Below are positions 39,042 to 47,075 of a stretch of 64,000 bases of DNA, piece after piece. Position numbers and translations under genes: made by a program. Position 1 is the stretch's first letter. Every line of letters begins with the position of its first letter. The stretch comes from CADEED01 sp039931065 (GTDB lineage Bacteria; Pseudomonadota; Gammaproteobacteria; Steroidobacterales; Steroidobacteraceae), in contig JBDTSP010000021.1 in NCBI GenBank assembly GCA_039931065.1, positions 12,333-76,332 on the forward strand, given 5' to 3'. The notes below the pieces were generated by a model. That model worked only from the letters and a program-made list of their open reading frames with translations. It was not told where the DNA came from and did not search any database.

Positions 39042-39584
39042 TCAGTTCAGTTTGAGCCTGAACGGAAACTGCATGCTGCAGGGCTTGCCCTGGCACACCG
39101 CGGGTTTGTATTGAGCCTTGACCAGAATGGACGCCACGTACTGTGACATTTCGTAGGCGTTCGGACCGCCGACGCCACCGAAGTCATCGACCTTGCTCGC
39201 CACACCGTCCGGTCCGACGGTCACGCCGAAGTTCAGCTCGCCACGCGCGCGGAGCACGCTCTGACCCTTCTTGATGGCGTTGAAAATGGGCTTCATCCCC
39301 TTCGCCGGGAAGGGCGGCTCGTCGCCGTCCGCGAGCTTTTCGTACATGGAGTTGAGCTCCGCCTTCTCTTCCGGCGTGAGCTGGTCATAAGTCTTGTTCA
39401 GCGGAATCTTCGACTTCCAGCGCAGGTCTTTTTTGATGATCGAGCCGGTCGAGGAGGTCGACTCGACCGTTTGACGAGTGGGAGCGTCGGGGATGCCGTG
39501 CTCGTTGCTGGCCGTCTGCGCGTGCGCGGTGCCGAGCGCGCCGGCCGACACCGCAATGAGGAGCATTAGTTTGTAGGTTTTCAT
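39042..39584 (-). CDS. Exported TonB_C-like protein, tandem copy 1
   Basis: 180 aa. Signal peptide (KLMLLIAVSAGALGTAHA), then an N-terminal region with KKDLRWKSKIPLNKTYDQLTPEEKAELNSMYE and a C-terminal half that resembles the TonB C-terminal fold: VTVGPDGVASKV, then YKPAVCQGKPCSMQFPFRLKL, where the paired Cys are conserved with its neighbour. Unlike TonB it has no membrane anchor or Pro-rich spacer, so it is a free periplasmic protein. A near copy lies at 39628-40179. Function unknown. Confidence 0.7.
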   Translation of the reverse strand: MKTYKLMLLIAVSAGALGTAHAQTASNEHGIPDAPTRQTVESTSSTGSIIKKDLRWKSKIPLNKTYDQLTPEEKAELNSMYEKLADGDEPPFPAKGMKPIFNAIKKGQSVLRARGELNFGVTVGPDGVASKVDDFGGVGGPNAYEMSQYVASILVKAQYKPAVCQGKPCSMQFPFRLKLN

Positions 39585-39593
39585 GCCCCAACT

Positions 39594-39605
39594 TGACCAC
39601 GGTCA
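39594..39605. promoter_or_regulatory. Palindrome before TonB_C-like copy 1
   Basis: TGACCACGGTCA, 10 nt before the start of copy 1 and identical to the core of the palindrome in front of mltB (26947-26960). Operator candidate. Confidence 0.3.
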
Positions 39606-39627
39606 GCACCGGCGGTCAATTCAGGCG

Positions 39628-40179
39628 CTAGCCGCCCTTGAGCTTTTGCTGGAACCGGTACTGCATCGTGCAGGGCGAGCCGTTGCACATGCCGGGTTTG
39701 TACTTGGTCAACAGCAAGACCTGCTGCGCGACTTCCGCCATCTGGGTGCTTCTGAGGTTGCTGAAGTCGTCGACCTTGGTCGCCTTGCCATCGGGTCCGA
39801 CCGTAACGGCCATGTCCAGCGCTCCACGCGCCTGCAAAACACGCTGCGCATTCTTGATCGCAGTGAATATCGGCTTGATGCCTTCGGCCGGGAATGGCGG
39901 CTCGTCGCCCGGCGGAAGCGACTCATACATCTTGAACAACTCGGCCTTTTGCGCTTCGTTGAGCTCTCCGTAAGTCTTGTTCAGCGGGATCTTCGAATTC
40001 CAGCGCAAATCTTTCTTGAGGATCGTGCCCGTCTCCGAGGTCGCTTCCTGCACGTTGCGCGTCGGCGATTGGGCGGATGAAGACCTTATGCCCGGCATTT
40101 CACCGGGCTGCTGCGCCCAGGCCCCGGAAAATACACTCGCGGAAACCGCAATCAGAAGCAGAAATCTGGATTTTTTCAT
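39628..40179 (-). CDS. Exported TonB_C-like protein, tandem copy 2
   Basis: 183 aa and similar to copy 1 throughout: KKDLRWNSKIPLNKTYGELNEAQKAELFKMYE, AVTVGPDGKATKVDDF and KYKPGMCNGSPCTMQYRFQ. It has its own signal peptide (FLLLIAVSASVFSGAWA). The same order, strand and close spacing show a tandem duplication, and it lies upstream of copy 1, probably in one transcript. The Cys pair C-x4-C in both copies may be a disulfide. Function unknown. Confidence 0.7.
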   Translation of the reverse strand: MKKSRFLLLIAVSASVFSGAWAQQPGEMPGIRSSSAQSPTRNVQEATSETGTILKKDLRWNSKIPLNKTYGELNEAQKAELFKMYESLPPGDEPPFPAEGIKPIFTAIKNAQRVLQARGALDMAVTVGPDGKATKVDDFSNLRSTQMAEVAQQVLLLTKYKPGMCNGSPCTMQYRFQQKLKGG

Positions 40180-40239
40180 GGCGAAACTTCAGCACGCGCG
40201 GATTCACGGTGTCAATTCCTCTTCCGGATAACATGTCAC

Positions 40240-40494
40240 ATGATCGTGAAATCAAATATAGGCGGATTACTACGCGAGTGGCGCACCTCGCGGCGGATGA
40301 GCCAGCTCGCGCTCGCGATGTCGGCGGGCCTGTCGGCGCGGCACCTGAGTTATGTCGAGACGGGCAAGGCGCAGGCGAGCCGCGAGATCGTCGGCCGCCT
40401 GGCCGATGCGTTCGAGATGCCGCTGCGCGAACGCAACAGGTTGTTAGTTGCCGGCGGCTACGCGCCCGAATATTCCGAGAGCCCGCTCGGATGA
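40240..40494 (+). CDS. XRE-type HTH protein, truncated MmyB-family regulator
   Basis: 84 aa. The helix-turn-helix is at about residues 8-65: GGLLREWRTSRRMSQLALAMSAGLSARHLSYVETGKAQ, then SREIVGRLADAFEMPLRERNRLLVAGGYAPEYSESPL. In intact MmyB-type regulators a ligand-binding domain of about 200 residues follows at this point; here a TGA ends the frame and only a fragment of that domain is left downstream (40497-40670). It could still bind DNA as a small protein, but is more likely a leftover. ATG at 40240. Confidence 0.65.
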   Translation: MIVKSNIGGLLREWRTSRRMSQLALAMSAGLSARHLSYVETGKAQASREIVGRLADAFEMPLRERNRLLVAGGYAPEYSESPLG

Positions 40495-40496
40495 TG

Positions 40497-40670
40497 GCTA
40501 ACAACGCGGCCGTGCGCGTCAACCAGTTGCTCATGAACGGGCGGGAGAGCCGGCACACGAATCTGCTGCACCAGCTGCGTTTCTTCGAGACGATCACCAC
40601 GTTTTCGATGCCGCGCGATGTCACTCTCGATGAGCTGCGGATCGAATGCGCTTTTCCGGCCGACGACCAC
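40497..40670 (+). pseudogene. Fragment of the MmyB-like ligand-binding domain
   Basis: In another frame: NLLHQLRFFETITTFSMPRD and VTLDELRIECAFPADDHPA. This is the conserved end of MmyB-type regulator C-terminal domains (FGT..DVTL.EL.IE..FPAD). It lies directly after the HTH stub but is frame-shifted and lacks the central domain, so a deletion with an indel has removed the rest. Confidence 0.55.
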
Positions 40671-40693
40671 CCTGCAGGCCTCTATATAAGGAG

Positions 40694-40864
40694 TCGGGCG
40701 CCTACGACGCGGCTAACAAGACCTACACGTTTCTGGGCGACACGAATCCATTGCGCGAAGTATTACGGGTCCGTGATGACGACCACTTCAGCTATGAGTA
40801 CTTTGAAACTCACGACGGCAAGGAATCGCTGGCCATCCGGCTCGAATACACGCGCATGAAGTAA
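40694..40864 (+). pseudogene. C-terminal remnant of a DUF1579-type gene
   Basis: ESGAYDAANKTYTFLGDTNP and VRDDDHFSYEYFETHDGKES, ending YTRMK. This matches the last 55 residues of DUF1579 proteins (G.YD..TKT, F.MY....GKE..M...Y.R). The N-terminal half is missing. Confidence 0.5.
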
Positions 40865-40897
40865 TATCCGGGACTCGCCAAATCCAGGACAACTTCC

Positions 40898-41920
40898 ATG
40901 CTGCATTCCACCTCGCGCCGCGCGGCTTTGATCGCCGTCATTGCCGCCGCATTACTGCAGGCCGCCTGTTCGAAGACCGCGGACGCTCCGCCGCCGGCGG
41001 CCGAGGCGCCAGCTCCTGCTCCGGCTCCCGCAGCACCCCCGCCGCCCGCCGTCGAGCCCGCGCCCGCGCCCGCGCCGAAACTTGCGAACGATCACGCGTT
41101 CACGATTGGCCAGGCGTCCGCGCTGGCGCTGCGTGATGGCGGCATGGAAGTCCCGAACGACAACAAGGTGTTCGGCGTGGGGCAGACGCCCGCGGAAGTC
41201 GCGGCGGTCCTGAAGTCCGCGGGGCAACCGACCGACAAACTTGCGCTGACCATCGAGCCGCTGCTGGTGAAATCGGCGGATCGGGTGTTGCTGTTCGACA
41301 CCGGCGCCGGCGCGAACTTCGGCCCGGGGGCCGGCAAGCTGCTGACTTCGCTCGGTGAAGCCGGCGTCGATCCCGCAAGCGTCACGGACATCTTCATCTC
41401 GCATGCGCATGGCGATCATGTCGGTGGCCTGGTGAACGCCGAAGGCGCGCTCAACTACCCGAACGCGACGATTCATATTTCCAAGCCGGAGTGGACGTAC
41501 CTCACCGGGCTGGATGGCGAAATGGCCAAGGCCGTCGGCGTCAGCAATCTCGACGCGCTGGTCACGGCGATGAAGGCAAAGGTCGATGCGTTCGCGCCCG
41601 GCGCCGAGATCGTGCCCGGGGCGGTGAAGGCCATCGCGATCCAGGGCCACACGCCGGGTCACTCGGGTTACCTGATCACCTCGGGCGCCGGGTCGCTGCT
41701 GTATGTGGGCGATTCCATGCACCACTTCGTCATCTCGGTGCAGAAGCCGGAATGGATCAACGCCTTCGACGGCGACCACGAAGTCGCTGCGAAGAGCCGC
41801 GCCGAGCTGATTGCCCGGCTCGCGCAGAGCAAGCAGCGCGTTTACGCGGTGCATTTCCCGTTTCCGGGAATCGGCACGTTCGAGCAGAAAGGCGAGGGTT
41901 ACGTCTGGGTCTCGGAGTAA
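40898..41920 (+). CDS. Metallo-beta-lactamase-fold lipoprotein (lactonase-like)
   Basis: 340 aa. A lipobox LQAAC (Cys about residue 25) follows a Sec signal; a Pro/Ala linker (about 30-65) leads to a MBL-fold hydrolase with SHAHGDHVGG (HxHxDH, metal ligands), IQGHTPGHSGY with the third His, and LLYVGDSMHHF with the bridging Asp. VYAVHFPFPGIG holds the last His. All metal ligands are visible. It is close in layout to AttM/AiiA-type lactonases and to PqqB-like MBL proteins; the substrate is unknown. ATG at 40898. Confidence 0.85.
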   Translation: MLHSTSRRAALIAVIAAALLQAACSKTADAPPPAAEAPAPAPAPAAPPPPAVEPAPAPAPKLANDHAFTIGQASALALRDGGMEVPNDNKVFGVGQTPAEVAAVLKSAGQPTDKLALTIEPLLVKSADRVLLFDTGAGANFGPGAGKLLTSLGEAGVDPASVTDIFISHAHGDHVGGLVNAEGALNYPNATIHISKPEWTYLTGLDGEMAKAVGVSNLDALVTAMKAKVDAFAPGAEIVPGAVKAIAIQGHTPGHSGYLITSGAGSLLYVGDSMHHFVISVQKPEWINAFDGDHEVAAKSRAELIARLAQSKQRVYAVHFPFPGIGTFEQKGEGYVWVSE

Positions 41921-41963
41921 GCACGCGCTGTCGAAATGCGGGGTTGCCGTTCGGCTAGTTGTC

Positions 41964-42443
41964 ATGACACTCAAGATCGTCGAGCGGCCGGCGCAGATCA
42001 TGGTCGGCCTGCAGATTCGCACCACGCCGATGTCGCCGGAGATTCCGGCGCTGTGGCCGAAGTTCGTGCCCCGCATCGACGAAATCGCGAATTCCAACGA
42101 GGCGCGCGTGAGCTACGGCGTCATGCGGCACGAAGCAGGGCCGCCGAGGGTCCTGCACTATGCGGCGGCGGTCTCGGTATCGGCGGCGGGTCCGATTCCC
42201 GCCGGCATGGAAAGCCTCACGTTACCGGCGGGCATGTATGCGCTGTTCAGTTACCCGTTGTCCGGGCTGAGCAAAGGCTTCCAGGAGATCTTCGAGCGCC
42301 TGTTGCCGTCGTCCGGCTACGCGCAGCTTCCGGGACAGCCGTTCTTCGAGAGGTACGGCGCGGCGTTTGATGCCGGCAATCCCGCTTCGCAGGTCGAGAT
42401 CTATGTGCCCGTGCGCCGGCGCGACGTGCAACTCACGCCGTGA
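41964..42443 (+). CDS. GyrI-like/effector-binding domain protein
   Basis: 159 aa. The AraC-type effector-binding (GyrI-like) fold: KIVERPAQIMVGLQIRTTP, RVSYGVMRHEAG, LHYAAAVSVSA and YALFSYPLSGLSKGFQEIFE, ending in EIYVPVRRR. There is no DNA-binding part, so it is a stand-alone small-molecule binding protein, as in SbmC. ATG at 41964; its TGA overlaps the GTG start of the MFS gene by 4 nt, so the two are coupled. A role in sensing or binding a compound moved by that transporter is plausible but not shown. Confidence 0.8.
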   Translation: MTLKIVERPAQIMVGLQIRTTPMSPEIPALWPKFVPRIDEIANSNEARVSYGVMRHEAGPPRVLHYAAAVSVSAAGPIPAGMESLTLPAGMYALFSYPLSGLSKGFQEIFERLLPSSGYAQLPGQPFFERYGAAFDAGNPASQVEIYVPVRRRDVQLTP

Positions 42444-43648
42444 ACGAGTCTCCCTACCGTTGGGTGATCGTCGTGCTGGGCGGCCTGATGGGCTGCGTCG
42501 CCATCGGCGCGATGTTCTCACTCGCGGTCTTCCTCGCGCCGATGTCGGGCGAGACCGGCTGGTCGCGCGCCGGCATTTCGTTCGGGATGACCATCAACTT
42601 CATCGTGATGGCTTTCGGCTCGTTCGCGTGGGGCGCGGCCAGCGATCGCTGGGGCGCGCGCGTCGTCACGTTGTGCGGCGCGGTGTTGTTAGGCACGGCA
42701 CTCACGCTCGCCAGCCGCGCCACCACGTTGCTCTCGTTCCAGCTCACCTACGGCATTCTCGTGGGCCTCGCGGCCAGCGCGTTCTTCGCGCCGATGATCG
42801 CGACGGTGATGGGCTGGTTCGAGACGCGCCGCAATCTCGCGGTGTCGTTGGTGTCGGCGGGCATGGGCATGGCGCCGCTCACCATCTCGCCCTTCGCGAG
42901 CTGGCTGATCACGCACTATGGCTGGCGTTCGGCGATGTTTTCCATCGGCGTCCTCGCCTGGGCGGTGGTGATCCCCGCGGCGCTGTTCGTGCGGCAGCCG
43001 CCGGCGACCGGCAGCGCGAAGGTTGCGCAGCCGGCGGGGTCCCCCGCGCCGCGGCCTGACCAGGGCGAGATCGGCAGGGCGCTGACCTCGCCGCAGTTCC
43101 TGGTGCTGGGTTTCACCTTCATGTTGTGCTGCGCGGCGCACTCCGGGCCTATCTTCCACGTGGTGAGTTACGCCATGTACTGCGGCCTGGGTTCGATGGC
43201 GGCGGTCAGCGTGTACAGCGTCGAAGGGTTGGCGGGCCTCGGCGGCCGCGTGCTCATCGGTTTGCTCGCCGATCGCTTCGGCGCGAAGCGCCTGCTCATC
43301 TGCACGTTGTCCGTGCAGGCGCTGGCGATCGCGGCTTATCTCAAAGCGAACGAGGCGTCGGAGTTCTATACGCTGGCGGTGATCTTCGGCGTCGCCTATG
43401 GCGGCGGCATGCCGCTGTATGCATCCATCGCGCGCGACTATTTTCCGCAACACATCATGGGCACCGTGTTTGGCGCGGCGACGATGTTGTCGAGTCTCGG
43501 AATGGCGCTCGGCCCCGTCGCTGGCGGCTGGGTGTTCGACACGTATAACAATTACGCATGGCTCTACATCGCCTCCGCGGCGGTCGCCGTGGGCGCGGTG
43601 TTACTGGCGACGGCGTTCCCGAAGCCGCTCAGGGCAGTCCCTGCGTAA
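42440..43648 (+). CDS. MFS transporter
   Basis: 402 aa with twelve expected hydrophobic segments. The start is GTG at 42440, overlapping the previous stop. The loop 2-3 motif ASDRWGARVV (about residues 55-65) and the second-half equivalent LADRFGAKRLLI are the MFS signature. WFETRRNLAVSLVSAGMGMAPLT follows the oxalate/formate (OFA/monocarboxylate) type. It probably moves an organic acid, substrate not determinable. Coupling to the effector-binding gene suggests joint function. Confidence 0.85.
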   Translation: MNESPYRWVIVVLGGLMGCVAIGAMFSLAVFLAPMSGETGWSRAGISFGMTINFIVMAFGSFAWGAASDRWGARVVTLCGAVLLGTALTLASRATTLLSFQLTYGILVGLAASAFFAPMIATVMGWFETRRNLAVSLVSAGMGMAPLTISPFASWLITHYGWRSAMFSIGVLAWAVVIPAALFVRQPPATGSAKVAQPAGSPAPRPDQGEIGRALTSPQFLVLGFTFMLCCAAHSGPIFHVVSYAMYCGLGSMAAVSVYSVEGLAGLGGRVLIGLLADRFGAKRLLICTLSVQALAIAAYLKANEASEFYTLAVIFGVAYGGGMPLYASIARDYFPQHIMGTVFGAATMLSSLGMALGPVAGGWVFDTYNNYAWLYIASAAVAVGAVLLATAFPKPLRAVPA

Positions 43649-43711
43649 CACCGGTGGTGATGCGCGAAATTCGTTCCTTGAAAGCCGCGGCGTGGCTGCT
43701 AAAGTCCGCCC

Positions 43712-44338
43712 ATGATCACTTTGAAATCGAACAAGGCGTCAGTGCCTATCCAGGTGCGCTGCGCGGATTCCATCGGCACGCAGGGTCAGTGGCTGGCGGA
43801 TACGGTCGCTTCTTTCGAAGGCACGGGACGCGGGCTGGCCGACGGCGAATCGGTGGAAATCGGCTGGATCAACTTCCATCTGCGCAAGCAACCGGATGGG
43901 TCGCTGCTGGTTTGCGAGCCGGACTTCGCGTCGGATCCCTTCAAGGCCGTGAGCGAAGATGTCTCCAGGTCGCTTACAGTGCTCACCGCGCAGATCGACC
44001 TGCTCCGGGTGGTCGATCTGAAAGCCGAGCCTTGCCGGTTCGATCAGACGCTGGTCGTGCGCAGCGGCACGCTCGACCAGCGGAATGTGTTCGCGCGGCG
44101 GCAGCAGCCGTCGGGACGCGACTCCGGCTGGTATCTCGGCCCGACAGATACGCCCTTCGCCAGGCCCGCCCCCTCTGAGCTCAAGGCAATCCCGCTCTAT
44201 TCCCTCATGAACCGGCGGCCGCAGATCCTGCTGGCGCTGGCCTTGCCGGTTGGCTGCATGGTGGTCTGGGATGGCCCGCAGATCGCGGCGCTGCTCAATC
44301 CCGAAGGCCGCAATCTCTGGCACACGCCCACGAACTGA
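43712..44338 (+). CDS. Hypothetical protein with DUF2185-like segment
   Basis: 208 aa. The N-terminal half is beta-rich and charged (SIGTQGQWLADTVASFEG). In the C-terminal half RSGTLDQRNVFARRQQPSGRDSGWYLGP resembles the DUF2185/Imm33 pattern (REXP..DSGW), but this is weak. A single hydrophobic segment (PQILLALALPVGCMVVW, about residues 170-186) suggests one membrane anchor near the end. No neighbour points to a function. ATG at 43712. Confidence 0.5.
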   Translation: MITLKSNKASVPIQVRCADSIGTQGQWLADTVASFEGTGRGLADGESVEIGWINFHLRKQPDGSLLVCEPDFASDPFKAVSEDVSRSLTVLTAQIDLLRVVDLKAEPCRFDQTLVVRSGTLDQRNVFARRQQPSGRDSGWYLGPTDTPFARPAPSELKAIPLYSLMNRRPQILLALALPVGCMVVWDGPQIAALLNPEGRNLWHTPTN

Positions 44339-44462
44339 TTCAAGGCGGTCCGGATTCTTCTTCCCAGAAGCGGATCGTGAGCACCCGCGCCGCGCCGGTC
44401 GGCGAAATGCAATCGTTCACGGTCAACAGTAGATAGACACCGCCCGCACCCGGAGGCTCCTC

Positions 44463-45218
44463 ATGCTCAAGAAATGGCCGCTCGCGATCTTGTTTGTCCT
44501 GCTGTGTGGCTGCGCCGGCATGTTGCCTGCCCCCGAGCCGATGCGATCGATCGAATACGCCGCCAGCGCGACGCCGGCGAAATGCCTGTTCGTGTTGCTG
44601 CCTGGCATGGGTGACCATGCGGAAGCCTTCGAGCAGCGGGGTTTCGTCGAAACACTGCGCAATTCGGGCCGCTCCATCGACATGCGCGCGGCCGATGCCA
44701 CCTTCGGTTACTACATGAAAGGCACGATGCTCGAGCGCCTCGCGGCTGACGTGATCGCGCCCGCCAGGGCGCGCGGCTACCAGGAGATCTGGCTGGCGGG
44801 ACCCTCGATGGGCGGGTTCGGCTCGTTGTTCTACTCGCGCGCCCATACGGCGGACGTGACCGGCGTGTTGGCCATCGCGCCGTTCCTCGGCGACCGCGGC
44901 CTGATCGAGGAGATCACGAAGGCGGGCGGTCTTGCGAAGTGGCCGCCGCCCGCGCGCGTCGAGACGATGAACCCGGATAACTACCAGCGCGAGCTGTGGC
45001 GCTGGCTGCAGGCGGTGACGCAGGGCAAGGAAGCTGCGCCGCTGATCTTCGCGGGGTACGGCACTTCGGACAAACTACGCGCCGCCGATTCGTTGCTGAC
45101 GGCCGAGCTGCCGCCGTCGCGCGTGTTCCTGACGGATGGCAAACACGAATGGCCTGCCTGGCAGCGGGTGCTGCAGAGCTTCCTGGCTTCGCCGGATTTC
45201 TCGTCGCATTGTCGATGA
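44463..45218 (+). CDS. Alpha/beta-hydrolase lipoprotein
   Basis: 251 aa. A lipobox LCGC follows a short signal, so the protein is anchored to a membrane. The nucleophile elbow is AGPSMGGFGSLFY (G-x-S-x-G) and the oxyanion loop LPGMGDHAEAF. The catalytic His is likely in TDGKHEWPAW and Asp in the preceding strand. A lid region (residues 130-180) is helical. It resembles esterase-like proteins with no fixed substrate. ATG at 44463. Confidence 0.8.
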   Translation: MLKKWPLAILFVLLCGCAGMLPAPEPMRSIEYAASATPAKCLFVLLPGMGDHAEAFEQRGFVETLRNSGRSIDMRAADATFGYYMKGTMLERLAADVIAPARARGYQEIWLAGPSMGGFGSLFYSRAHTADVTGVLAIAPFLGDRGLIEEITKAGGLAKWPPPARVETMNPDNYQRELWRWLQAVTQGKEAAPLIFAGYGTSDKLRAADSLLTAELPPSRVFLTDGKHEWPAWQRVLQSFLASPDFSSHCR

Positions 45219-45264
45219 GATCAATTTTTGCAGCATGCATAAAACCTAAGGTGATCGAGGAATC

Positions 45265-45573
45265 ATGAACGAAAGAGTCACTCCAGACGGCCGCTACTTC
45301 GTCGTGCGCGGGCGCTTGTGGCGCCGCGCGAACCCGGATATCCCGGTGGACAAGCGCGAGCTCCTGGTCAGCGAGCTGATGGCGGCGCGGCGTGCGGTCA
45401 AGGCGGCGATGAAATCCGGGCGCCCCGAAGAGCTGGTGCCAGCACGCAAGGCGGTCGACGCCGCGAAGATCGCGCTCGGCGAACGCGGGCCGGTCTGGTG
45501 GACCGACGGCGCGCCGGATCTCAATCGCGAGAAGGTGAAGGACAGTCCGTACGCGGAGTGGTACCAGCAGTAG
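45265..45573 (+). CDS. Small conserved hypothetical protein
   Basis: 102 aa. RVTPDGRYFVVRGRLWRRANPDIP, then a helix with LVSELMAARRAVKAAMKSG, and GPVWWTDGAPDLNR at the end. The strongly conserved-looking start and the WW near the end belong to an unnamed proteobacterial family I recognise but cannot assign to a function. There is no signal or membrane segment. ATG at 45265 with a short A-rich leader. It may be expressed with the membrane-protein gene downstream. Confidence 0.65.
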   Translation: MNERVTPDGRYFVVRGRLWRRANPDIPVDKRELLVSELMAARRAVKAAMKSGRPEELVPARKAVDAAKIALGERGPVWWTDGAPDLNREKVKDSPYAEWYQQ

Positions 45574-45662
45574 CTCGACCCGCGTTCGGGACGAATGTGC
45601 CGCGACCCTTCGCCAGCGCACGGCGCGGAGGTAGTCTTCCGCTCCCCGATCCAGGAGGACAC

Positions 45663-46130
45663 ATGAGCAACACTAACAACCCTGCGCTGCGCGGCATCCT
45701 GCCCGGCGGCTTCTTTGCTGGCCTCGCGGACTTCATTTATCCCACCGTCAAGACCGTGATGAACGGCGGCGAATGGACGCGGCCCTGGAAGGGCGTGGCC
45801 AGCGGGTTGTTAGGCCAGGCCGCGCGCGACGGTGGCATGGAAATGGTCGTGCTCGGCGCGGCGCTGCATTTCTTCATCTGCCTGTCAGGCGCGGCGTTGT
45901 TGTATCTGCTGGTGAGCCGCGTGAAGTTCATGCCGCGGCAATGGCTGGTGCTGGGCGTTCTCTACGGCACCGCGGTCCTGCTCACCATGAATTACGTGAT
46001 CCTGCCGCTGTCCGCCATCGGCCGCGGCATCTACCCGCTCGACCAACTGCACATCCATGCGTTCTGGCACATCGTGCTGGTGGGTTTGCCGACGGCATTT
46101 TTCGTTTCGCGCGCGTTGCCTCGCCATTGA
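45663..46130 (+). CDS. Small integral membrane protein
   Basis: 155 aa with four hydrophobic segments: PGGFFAGLADFIYPTV, MVVLGAALHFFICLSGAALL, QWLVLGVLYGTAVLLTMNYV and AFWHIVLVGLPTAFFVSRAL. No name can be given; it recalls YagU-type DUF1440 proteins in size and spacing. AGGAGG precedes the ATG at 45663. The AraC-type gene starts 8 nt after its stop, so the regulator is probably in the same transcript and may control this gene. Confidence 0.7.
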   Translation: MSNTNNPALRGILPGGFFAGLADFIYPTVKTVMNGGEWTRPWKGVASGLLGQAARDGGMEMVVLGAALHFFICLSGAALLYLLVSRVKFMPRQWLVLGVLYGTAVLLTMNYVILPLSAIGRGIYPLDQLHIHAFWHIVLVGLPTAFFVSRALPRH

Positions 46131-46137
46131 ACGGGAA

Positions 46138-46602
46138 ATGACCCAGGACCCTGCGCTATTGCGGCGGCTGCTGCGCGCCAAGGACCGGATGGACGCCGCC
46201 TCTCACGAGGAATGGCCGGTAACGCGGCTGGCGCGCGTGAGCGGCGTTTCCGCGGCGCATTTCGCGCGCGAGTTCAGGAACGGTTTCGGTGTTCCGCCGC
46301 ATCGTTACCTGCTCACGCGCCGGATCGAACGCGCCACGACCTTGCTGCGTGATACGAATCTTTCGATCACCGATGTCGCGTTCCAGACGGGCTGGCAAAG
46401 CCTCGGCACGTTCGGGCGCATCTTCCGCGACGTCACCGGCGAGAGTCCGGGCGCGCTGCGAAAGCGCCAGCAGGCCGAGTCACTCGGCGCGATCGGCGTG
46501 CCGGTCTGCATCGAACGGGCCGCTCGACGGCCTGACTTGCGGACAGCAGTTTCGGAGAAGCGGCGCCGCACGGCCGCCGGTATAAAACGGGCCAGCAAAT
46601 AG
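46138..46602 (+). CDS. AraC-family transcriptional regulator
   Basis: 154 aa, a short form without the effector domain. Both helix-turn-helix motifs are present: VTRLARVSGVSAAHFAREFRNGFGVPPHRYLL (first) and TDVAFQTGWQSLGTFGRIFRDVTGESPGALRKRQ (second). It should bind DNA as a one-domain regulator. ATG at 46138 was chosen because it follows GGGAA and the membrane-protein stop; a longer frame starts inside that gene. The VOC gene lies 9 nt downstream and may be in the operon. Confidence 0.85.
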   Translation: MTQDPALLRRLLRAKDRMDAASHEEWPVTRLARVSGVSAAHFAREFRNGFGVPPHRYLLTRRIERATTLLRDTNLSITDVAFQTGWQSLGTFGRIFRDVTGESPGALRKRQQAESLGAIGVPVCIERAARRPDLRTAVSEKRRRTAAGIKRASK

Positions 46603-46611
46603 GAGGTCCGA

Positions 46612-47019
46612 ATGAGCCAGGGTGTGGATGTCGTTGGTTTGTATGTGCGCGATCAGGACGAAGCGCTGTCGTTTTACGTGGACAAGGTCGGGTTCCGCGT
46701 CCACACGGACGTGAAGAATGGCGACTATCGCTGGCTCACGGTGCAACACCCGGAACAGCCGTCTTTCCAGCTCGGATTGTTCAAGCCCGGCCCGCCGGTG
46801 CTCGATGCGGCCACCGCGCAGACGATGCAGGCGATGGTCGCCAAGGGCGCGATGCCGCCCCTGGTGCTCCTCGTCAGCGATTGCCGCGAGGCTTACCAGC
46901 GGATGCGCGCGAGCGGCGTGGAGTTCACCCAGGAACCGGTGGATCGCTACGGCGCGGTCGATGCGGGGTTCCGTGATCCGTCCGGTAACGGCTGGAAGAT
47001 GATCCAGGCGCGCCGCTGA
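46612..47019 (+). CDS. VOC-family glyoxalase-like protein
   Basis: 135 aa. One VOC module pair: VDVVGLYVRDQDEALSFYVDKVGFRV, then PSFQLGLFKPG, PPLVLLVSDCREAY and VDAGFRDPSGNGWKMIQ. The last has the typical FRDP.GN.W end with the metal-site Glu replaced by Lys-Met, so metal binding is uncertain. ATG at 46612 follows AGGAGG. Substrate unknown. Confidence 0.85.
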   Translation: MSQGVDVVGLYVRDQDEALSFYVDKVGFRVHTDVKNGDYRWLTVQHPEQPSFQLGLFKPGPPVLDAATAQTMQAMVAKGAMPPLVLLVSDCREAYQRMRASGVEFTQEPVDRYGAVDAGFRDPSGNGWKMIQARR

Positions 47020-47033
47020 GGTAGCTAGGGAGG

Positions 47034-47067
47034 GTGACCGCGGCTGCGAATCGCACGCCGCGGTCAC
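47034..47067. terminator. Strong bidirectional hairpin
   Basis: GTGACCGCGGC (47034-47044) pairs perfectly with GCCGCGGTCAC (47057-47067), and the loop TGCGAATCGCAC pairs further. It lies between the convergent VOC gene and the SnoaL-like gene, so it is a likely shared terminator. Confidence 0.6.
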
Positions 47068-47075
47068 GTCCCGGA

